Assembly (NCBI GenBank): GCA_000697335.1
Contig: JNEM01011323.1
Location: 1-14,516 of the forward strand
DNA from: Conidiobolus incongruus B7586
Lineage: Eukaryota > Entomophthoromycota > Entomophthoromycetes > Entomophthorales > Conidiobolaceae
Direction: 5' to 3'
DNA: 14,516 nt
In this document: in pieces, positions 8,193 to 14,516 of the stretch
How the letters are laid out: each line of letters starts with the position of its first letter
Numbering within the stretch: the first letter of the stretch is position 1
Made by a program: the position numbers and the translations under genes
Notes under the pieces: model-generated
What the model was told of the DNA's origin: nothing
Databases searched by the model: none
What the model saw: the letters and a program-made list of their open reading frames with translations, nothing else

Positions 8193-10489
8193 AACTTCAA
8201 GATTATGATACATATTAATAACTGAAACATATCATATCTCTTTTAACAACATTATCAACTTTGGCGCTAATGATACCAGTCAATATACATGGCAATATCA
8301 AATAATCGGACCCTATATTAGTTCAATAATAAATTTAAGTAAACAAATGATATTTTAGAGTTTTATTTTAATGTTTAATTTAATAATAAAAGTAAAAAAA
8401 ATCTTTAAAAAATATTGAATAATAATATAATAATTATTATTATTTAATATATACTTTATAAAATACTTTTAAAATTAAACCAATTTTAAAATTTTAAACT
8501 AAATTCAAATTTTAAATTAATAAGTGGAACCATAAGATATTGTTATTGTTAATCAAATTTGGCGTTAATTAAATTGTCACAAGGATTTTGACGAGTTAAA
8601 ATGGATATTTGTGACACGTATTCAAAAAATAAGCGACCGTAATAATGTGAGGATTGATTATCGCATTTAAATCAACTTGACCAATGAAATGGATGAAAAT
8701 ATAATAATTAGTAAGCTAATTTTTAGTGAGAATTTACTTGGTTTGTCTAAATATTCTAACAATAAAAAAATATTATTTAAAAACTTTTGGTATATGATGA
8801 TTTTGATTAACTGTAGAATAATGTATAAAATATCATTATGCGATTTCCTAACTACCAAGACCCGATTATATTCAGGTATCATATCAACTTCTGTTAGTTA
8901 AATCCTGTTAGTTACACAATAGTACGCATATAATTTGAATCAAAAACTCTATAAATATTGATGATATATAATTTAATATAAGCAGAATTTAATAAAATTT
9001 TTTTACAGTATTCAAAACCATTTTTTATCATTTTACCACTTTATTTAAATTTTTTATTAAAATCAATTATCTGTTTCAAAATTCCTTTTACATCCTGTGT
9101 AAAGTATTTTACCCAAAGACTATTATTATTCGAACCGAAATTTCAGTTGTGAAAATAAACCAGTATTCGCCAATTCAATATGGTTAAATTGTGGGTCATA
9201 ATCAAGTCAAATTTAGTTAAATTGCCTCTACCTATTATATTTATTTTTATTTATAGTTAATTACACAAAACCAATCAAATAAGTTATTAATTAATTAATG
9301 TGCATTTTGATCATTATAAAAATTCCATAATTTTTAAACTATATAAAAATTTTTTATTTATCTATAAATATTTCAAAAAGAATATTCTAATTTTAAAAAT
9401 TAATCCAAATAAATCAAAGTAACTTAATACATTATCTTTATTGTTTAAAATCACGAAAACTAGTTCAAGTTTAATTGAAAATTATTTTTATTTTATCTAT
9501 AGTAATATATAAGTAATATCAAAAAATAAATTAATCTTAATTTGGCAAATATAATTCGTTTTTTATAATCAAAACCATTTTTAATACTGCATAATAGATT
9601 TTTAATATTATACTCTCTAAATATATTTTTTTCTATGATGAGTTATCATCATCTAAATTTTAAGATATCTAACATTTGATATAAAACTCATATATTTATA
9701 TAAAGAAAAAAATAAAGAATATTTCATATATTTGATTTCAATTTATAAAATTCAAATAGATATTATAATTTTGTTTATCTACATTAAAGCCTAAATTTCT
9801 TTAATAATTTGATAATTGATAAGATTATAAAGTTAATAATCATTTACCAATAATAATTCAAAAGCTGTTTTTAAAATTCCATTTTTTTCTAAATTATCAA
9901 ACCATTAAATCAAATAGGCTTCAATATCTATTTTTATTAGATTTATAATAATTATATTATAAGCAGCAATGTGCTAAATACGCCATCATATTGTTATATA
10001 TAATAACTAATTAAATTTATAGAATTTTATATAATTATATAATTATAGTTTATGATAAATTTTTAGATTATTTTACCTGATTAATATTTGAAACAAAATA
10101 ATTTTGAAGTACACAAAGAATAATGATTCAAATGATAAATTATCAAATAAATATGTAAATTAAATGAAATCTTATATTAATGCAGAATTGTTTACAAGTA
10201 CAGGAACCTTTGAACAGCTAACTTGATGAATCTATTAGTATTTTATTCCCAATATATTTAAGTATTGGATTAAGAAATGAGATAAATTTTTATAATTGCA
10301 GTAATTATTTCTGGTATAAGTTAAAGAAAGAATTGTAGTTATATAAGGACCAGGAAATTTATCACTGAATATGTGCTTATTAAAATTTAAATGATAATTT
10401 CTTATCTAGTGACATTATTCTTAAACTATATACTATCTCATTATAACTTGAAAAATTTGGTCTTATAATAAAACTAGTCCTTGATAATG
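8193..10489. other. Intergenic AT-rich spacer
   Basis: The part nearest the gene contains GGCGCTAAT (8263-8271) and the conserved block at 8535-8671. An open stretch on the plus strand (ATG 8689 to 8901, 70 codons) has no recognisable motif and I do not call it a gene. From about 8950 to 10480 the DNA is AT-rich and frames are broken throughout. A stretch near 10200-10400 is slightly less biased but gives no protein match I recognise. Confidence 0.5.
8535..8671 (-). promoter_or_regulatory. Conserved block about 410-545 bp upstream of protease 2
   Basis: This is the counterpart of 4925-5018, with shared anchors AATCAAATTTGGCGTTAATTAAA-like (8551-8573) and GATTGATTATC (8652-8662) in the same order and orientation relative to the gene. 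It carries a cluster of unusual CpG-containing words (GACGAG, GACACG, GCGACCG) in otherwise AT-rich DNA. Its role as a control region is an inference. Confidence 0.4.
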
Positions 10490-10495
10490 TAATAT

Positions 10496-10831
10496 TGTCA
10501 TGAGTCAGGTGACTCCCCTCCCACGTAATATGCTTACTTCAACTGAATATAAGGGTCATTCCCCCCTCACATGACCAGCCACTTCAACCCTATCTTTTAA
10601 TCAGCTAATGATACAACTCTCCAGAAAACACCAGAAACCCACTACTCTATGCACTATATATAGAACCCAGAAAATAGAGCTATTCTACAGAGAAAGAGTT
10701 CGATCTGGGTCCTCACAGCTATTTGGCTTAAACCAATAAACCCCCTGTCTCCCTAACATTTACCTGGAATTCCCTAGATCTCTCTCTCTTTTGCTTATAC
10801 TATTCAGGACACGGCTTTCCCAAGACCTGTT
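10496..10831. mobile_element. Probable solo LTR of a Ty3/gypsy-like element
   Basis: This is a sharply GC-richer island of about 335 bp. It opens with TGTCATGAGTCAGGTGAC, which resembles the start of the LTR at 14299 (TGTCATAGATCAGATCAC, read on the minus strand). It has LTR-like internal order: TATATATA at 10655-10662, then AATAAA at 10735-10740, then a short C/T-rich tail. TAATAT occurs on both sides (10490-10495 and 10831-10836), consistent with a target-site duplication, although AT-richness weakens this. No internal coding region adjoins it, so a solo LTR left by recombination is the simplest reading. The 3' edge is uncertain by a few bases. Confidence 0.6.
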
Positions 10832-10966
10832 AATATCATAGTATTTTTGATTTTTATTGGCTATTGACCCAAACTAATATATAGCAAAATGGCTTTATTC
10901 TTTAAGTTTTAAATATATTTAATATTTATTGATTATGTATTAGAGAATATTACTATCAAATTACAA

Positions 10967-10985
10967 ATATATATATATATATATT
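10967..10985. repeat. (AT)n microsatellite
   Basis: About nine AT dinucleotides in a row, a simple repeat shortly after the probable solo LTR. Confidence 0.75.
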
Positions 10986-11169
10986 CCAATCATTAACAAG
11001 TGCACTAAATTCAAATTAATCTTCAAATGCCTTTGAAACAAATCTTAAAATTTTTCAATTAGCTATTATGTTTTTTATTATCAAATATTAAAAATTAAAA
11101 CCTTTGATATACTAATTCATTTTATCATTCATATAAAGATAAATAATTAATTTGTTTATAATTACAAAA

Positions 11170-11208
11170 ATTATTATTATTATTATAATTATTATTATTA
11201 TTATTATA
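11170..11208. repeat. (ATT)n microsatellite
   Basis: Two adjoining runs of ATT/TTA trinucleotides, interrupted once by TAATT, totalling about 39 bases. Confidence 0.8.
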
Positions 11209-12015
11209 TCATGAAAAACTAATATTTGTAATATTAAATTTTGTCCAAAATTAATGACTGAATTATCTTCATACCATTACATAAAGAAATGAGCAAATGT
11301 GATAATATAATTGTTGAAAAATCTATTATAATTGATCTAATATTTTTACATTTTTGAATTGAGAATCAAATTAAAAATATGAGAATTTAATATTACAGAA
11401 GGATATTTATATTATTTTTAATGAATATTTCTTTATTTAATACTACATCTCGAGCATAATATATGTTAATAATTTCAGAATCCTTCTTTATCTTTGATGT
11501 AATTGATTTAGCATTTCATAAATTTAAATGAAATTATATTAATTTTCATTGTTAGAATTAATATATTATTAAAATAAGTTATAATAATAAATATAAAGCA
11601 GTATAATATAGTCAATAATCATTATTAAAATTCATCATGAAATTTATATCTATTTTAAGGTATTTTGTATAATAATTTATTGTTTCTAATAAAAATTAAT
11701 AATAAATTTTTGATATTTTTAACATATATTATAATTTCATAGTGACCTAATACTAATCACAAATTTTACTTCAAGTTATATAACTAGTAATTTGAAATGA
11801 TATTCCTATTTAATTTAATATAAATTAAATATATATGCATTATGTGAAATATTTTAACAAATATTTAATAATATGATTATTTCTATTGAATCATAATATA
11901 TTCTTAATACATATCATACCTGATGCTTTTATTCTAAATAAGCCATTAAAAAGTAACTTTTATTATAATAAAACGATTTAAAACGATCACCATCATCCTT
12001 ATTTGTCCACTCGTC

Positions 12016-12803
12016 TTATTTAAGCTGTTGAGGTTGTTTTTGTTCTCATTAGTTTTTCTCAAGTTGTTGCTGTTCTCAACAACATTGTTGAAACTATCGA
12101 GGAATCCACTGCAATTGTTTGGGATGTTGAGATTGATCAGCATAAAAAATTTGACCTTTATATAAATTATCACAATCAATGGAATCAATAACACAAGTGT
12201 CCACGGAAACCTGGTTATAACAATTTTTAGTACCATGTCTAGTTAGTCTAATGAGTGTATTTCCACTATTACCATTGCACGAGCTCTCACCTTGACGAAT
12301 CTAATCAGTGCATACCTGAGAGTGAGAGTCAAACCTTCCATGGGAACTATCACAATCTCTGCTGTTATACAATTGGAAACTAACTTCCTTCAATGCATCG
12401 GAAACACCACTACCTCCAAATGTCAAACCACATCCAATAAACTTCAATTGAATCCCAATACCAGGGCTTTGAATATTAAATTGCAATGAATTGTCCATGT
12501 TCGCACCAGGGATCAAGTTAGGTATGTTGTTGGCTAATCTGAATGCTCTTTCTGAAGCTATCAAATCACAAAGATCGTAACAATAAGCAATGGCAGAGCC
12601 ATCACACTGATAACCATTGACATAACGGTATATCATAGATTGATATTGGAAAGGAGCAGCCTTGTAATTAATTAAAATATGTGGATATAGTTTGGAATTA
12701 GAGTTTGTCTGAGATGAACTAAGCTCATTGGTAGTAAAATTAAAAGTAATATTCTAAATCAATCAGACTACAATATGGATGACAAATGTCTTGAAGAATT
12801 CAT
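12016..12803 (-). pseudogene. Decayed S1-family serine protease, third member of the cluster
   Basis: On the minus strand a start-like ATG (12801-12803, MNSSRHLSSIL) matches the paralogues' MN start. A frame change and stops then follow. The main frame picks up the propeptide and N-terminal region (AAPFQYQSMIY, paralogue ARPFQYPYMVF), then QCDGSAIA, then IPGANMD, LKFIGCGLTFGGSG, DALKE and QVCTD. A stop at 12301-12303 is followed, still in frame, by RQGESSCNGNSGNTL, where the active-site Ser survives. About 48 residues are missing between QCDGS and IPGANMD, removing both catalytic His and Asp. The GDSGGP motif is altered to GNSGNT. A Gln-rich remnant of the tail (EQQQLEKN, EQKQPQQLK) with several stops extends to about 12016. 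The protein cannot be a working protease. Divergence is much greater than between the two intact genes. Confidence 0.88.
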
Positions 12804-13923
12804 TATTAAATATCAAACATTAAAATTTAGTAGAGCATCAACTGCATATTATAATAAAATAATTTTATGTCATAAAATAAAATTTTTATGATTTTTTAAG
12901 CGAATGGCTGATATAGTTGGCTTAGACAAGATACCATTTTGATTCGAGAATAGCTGAATTAATAGTTTTATAAGGATGAGTTTATTACTATACAAGAGAA
13001 AAGATTATATTAAACTCTATTACTAGTATTTAAGTACAATGTCCAATTCATAAAACCTTATCAAATATAGCATTAATAGAGTTCAATTAAATGAATATTT
13101 GTTGCTAGAATTATGAATTAGATATATGGACTGAACCAAGAAGATTGGTGAATGACTGAATATAAGGAAATTAATAATGATAATATAAATTAGCTTTATT
13201 AATAAAAATACATGATTAAAAGGTTATTTTTGTTTCTTTAATGTAAATATAATATAACTTTATATAAAACTTACAGTTTCACAACGATTACTTGGACCAT
13301 TTTAAATGAAATTATTAGATATAATTATTTTGTTGTATCTGTATTCTAAATAATGCTATTGGCATTTATAATACCCAAAGTTCTAATATCATCCTTTGCA
13401 ATTAAAATAGTGTAGTTCCATTATACCAGATGAATAGAGTAAAGAATTTATGGAACAACCCTATAAATTTTATTCCAAACTGTAATATTAAGTGAGAACT
13501 TTAGCTCTTTAATTAGTGGATTACATTGATAAAATAACCTAATATTGAGATTTAAAATCAAGGTTTAAAATTTTCTATAGTGTTTTAAAATTAAAAAATT
13601 GAAGATAGCATCAATTGGTATTTAAATTGAAAGATTATCTTCTCCTCCTCCAATGGCTTTCAAAATACTCTTTAATTCTATTTACCATGGAATATTTTGA
13701 CAAAGCTAATTGAAATTTTAGTCACAAATCAGAGTCCAAATGTTTATTGCAATCTAAGCCTTCTTTAGTAATAGTGACTGTAGAAATATTGGATACACAA
13801 AAATTCCAAACTTGAGTTCTTAACTATTTGATTATAAATATATTATATTTTGTTAGTATTGTATGTCATTATTATATCAACAAAAATTTGTATATTTTAA
13901 TAATCATAAATCTTCGACTGATA
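12804..13923. other. Spacer with a weak hint of a decayed spliced gene (minus strand)
   Basis: From about 13780 down to 13275 one minus-strand frame has somewhat fewer stops than expected for this composition (about ten in 178 codons), with stretches such as ELKSILKAIGGGEDN and WNYTILIAKDDIR. It ends at a good 5' splice-site word (GTAAGT, 13270-13275). A possible acceptor (TTATATTCAG, 13155-13164) is followed by a short open stretch. I recognise no family. It may be an old host pseudogene or chance. Confidence 0.25.
13345..13374 (-). promoter_or_regulatory. Possible third copy of the upstream GGCGTTTAT element
   Basis: AAATAATGCTATTGGCATTTATAA-like sequence about 550 bp upstream of the decayed third protease resembles AAATAATTTATTGGCGTTTATTAA upstream of protease 1 (4940-4963). 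The GGCG to GGCA difference is the kind expected from CpG decay. It is a short match in AT-rich DNA, so it is tentative. Confidence 0.25.
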
Positions 13924-14085
13924 ATGCAATTATTCCAACCTCAATTGATCCAAACTTTGATTGTCTTTGCTGTGCTTGGAGAGGCGTTTAATAGCACCAA
14001 CACTTCTTCTAAAAACACTGCTTCTTTGAGAATTATGCGAAGCAAACAATCAATTCCCTTCCAATACTTTTATACGGTCTTATAA
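13924..14085 (+). pseudogene. 5' fragment of a fourth S1-family protease, cut by an LTR element
   Basis: ATG 13924 opens 53 codons that align with the N-terminus of the intact paralogues. A signal peptide (core LIVFAVLGEAF, paralogue VISAVLGES) is followed by a Ser/Thr/Asn-rich propeptide (NSTNTSSKN) and LRIMRSKQSIPFQYFYTVL, equivalent to the IVGGQQARPFQYPYMVF region. The mature N-terminus IVGG has become IMRS. The reading frame stops at TAA 14083-14085, and similarity to the family ends just before the LTR that begins near 14094. The gene is on the opposite strand to the other three. A TATA-like word (GTATATTTTAATA) lies about 20-35 bp upstream of the ATG. The catalytic residues are absent; the rest of the gene may lie beyond the inserted element, outside the window. 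Confidence 0.82.
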
Positions 14086-14093
14086 CAGGGCAA

Positions 14094-14299
14094 TGTATAC
14101 AAGTTGTTTCAATGTGAACAGTGTGGGAAAAAAGTCCTTGTTTATTTGGCAATGGTTCCCATTTTTATATGTAAAAGTTGGTGAGGGTTCAGAGGTAAAA
14201 TTAGACAAGATAAGATCAAGTAGATAAAAGAGATAAGATAAGGTAAGCAGATATGATTGACAGTGTCACGATGATGACAAAGTGATCTGATCTATGACA
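14094..14299 (-). repeat. 3' LTR of the chromovirus
   Basis: On the minus strand the LTR begins TGTCATAGATC at 14299, directly after the purine tract, and ends CTTGTATACA at about 14094, giving about 206 bp with TG...CA ends. Inside are TATAAAAA (about 14162-14169) and AATAAA (14141-14146). The first edge is well placed. The second is inferred from the TG...CA rule and from loss of protease similarity, so it could be off by several bases. Confidence 0.7.
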
Positions 14300-14305
14300 C
14301 TCCCC

Positions 14306-14516
14306 TCAGATTGAGGTGTCCTTATTAGGAGACGCTCTAATCTTTGAATGCTTCTCAGCGTAGGCATGATAGGCATTGGTCTTTTTAACGCTATTATAGC
14401 GTTCCCAAGTAGCTTCATTTTTAGGGTATCCTTTCCATTGGACGAGGTATAGATCTTGGTTATAATAGCGTCTATGGCCGAGGATTTTGTCGACGATGAA
14501 AGGATGATCTTGTTGA
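14306..14516 (-). CDS. Chromovirus polyprotein C-terminus with chromodomain (partial)
   Basis: The final 69 residues of the polyprotein are visible in one frame, running in from the window edge and ending just before the purine tract and LTR. Chromodomain hallmarks are present in order: FIVDKIL, the RRYYNQ turn, YLVQWKGY and EATWERY, followed by a basic helical tail (AYAEKHSK). In this family the domain binds histone-tail marks and steers integration. It belongs to the transposable element, not to the host. Confidence 0.88.
   Translation of the reverse strand, partial: QQDHPFIVDKILGHRRYYNQDLYLVQWKGYPKNEATWERYNSVKKTNAYHAYAEKHSKIRASPNKDTSI

Larger units (their letters stand above)
10837..11945. 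other. AT-rich spacer, nothing recognised
   Basis: About 1.1 kb of AT-rich sequence with short simple repeats at 10967-10985 and 11170-11208. No coding or RNA feature is supportable. Confidence 0.5.
14094..14516 (-). mobile_element. Ty3/gypsy chromovirus (Metaviridae), 3' end; continues past the window
   Basis: Read on the minus strand, the visible part contains the end of the polyprotein with a C-terminal chromodomain, a purine-rich tract (GAGGGGAG, about 14300-14307) and the 3' LTR. The layout is typical of fungal chromoviruses, in which the integrase carries a chromodomain that directs insertion. The body and the other LTR lie beyond position 14516. The visible part looks whole and is GC-richer than its surroundings, suggesting a fairly young insertion. 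Age cannot be judged without the second LTR. It abuts the fourth protease fragment and is probably what interrupted it. Confidence 0.88.

Noticed and set aside
8677-8901. Overlapping open stretches on both strands (plus, ATG 8689; minus, 8667-8882)
   Set aside because: Neither shows a recognisable motif, and the two are mirror images of the same AT-rich codons. They start within the conserved upstream block of protease 2, which is better explained as non-coding.
10696-10711. GAGTTCGATCTGGG resembling a tRNA B box
   Set aside because: No matching A box or cloverleaf upstream. It lies inside the probable solo LTR between its TATA and AATAAA.
14086-14155. QCEQCGKK-like reading after the stop of the fourth protease, superficially like the QQCGG motif of the family
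   Set aside because: This segment lies in the inferred LTR, and the resemblance is limited to a Cys-Gly pair. It is better explained as the LTR than as a continuation of the protease.

Overview
The window is very AT-rich eukaryotic DNA (no operons, no Shine-Dalgarno sites, TATA-type promoters, AATAAA signals) with small GC-richer islands where the genes and mobile elements lie. Intronless secreted S1-family serine proteases in a cluster, together with a chromodomain Ty3/gypsy element of fungal type, suggest an AT-rich early-diverging fungus. An entomophthoralean such as Conidiobolus would fit, but that is an inference from general knowledge and cannot be proven from the window.

Layout. 1-1445: AT-rich flank and a dead mariner transposon whose 345-codon transposase reads in one frame with 15 stop codons and no frameshift. 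1446-3457: no recognisable gene. 3531-4550 (-): intact secreted chymotrypsin-fold protease with a Pro/Gln/Trp tail. 4616-6850: AT-rich spacer holding a conserved block about 400 bp upstream of that gene. 6964-8127 (-): second intact protease of the same kind with a much longer repeat tail. 8193-10489: spacer with the matching upstream block. 10496-10831: GC-richer island that looks like a solo LTR. 10837-11945: empty AT-rich spacer. 12016-12803 (-): third protease, decayed and missing two of the three catalytic residues. 12804-13923: spacer with a weak hint of another decayed gene. 13924-14085 (+): the first 53 codons of a fourth protease in the opposite orientation, cut off at a Ty3/gypsy chromovirus whose 3' LTR and chromodomain end the window.

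Biologically this is a birth-and-death array of one extracellular protease family: two intact members, one pseudogene and one interrupted fragment. The intact pair keep His/Asp/Ser, but the S1-pocket position equivalent to trypsin Asp189 is Ser, and the propeptide ends in Tyr rather than Arg/Lys before IVGG. Both traits point to chymotrypsin-like specificity and possibly self-activation. The P/Q/W-rich tails with tryptophan-rich ends are the most unusual feature and may tether the enzyme to a substrate or to the cell surface.
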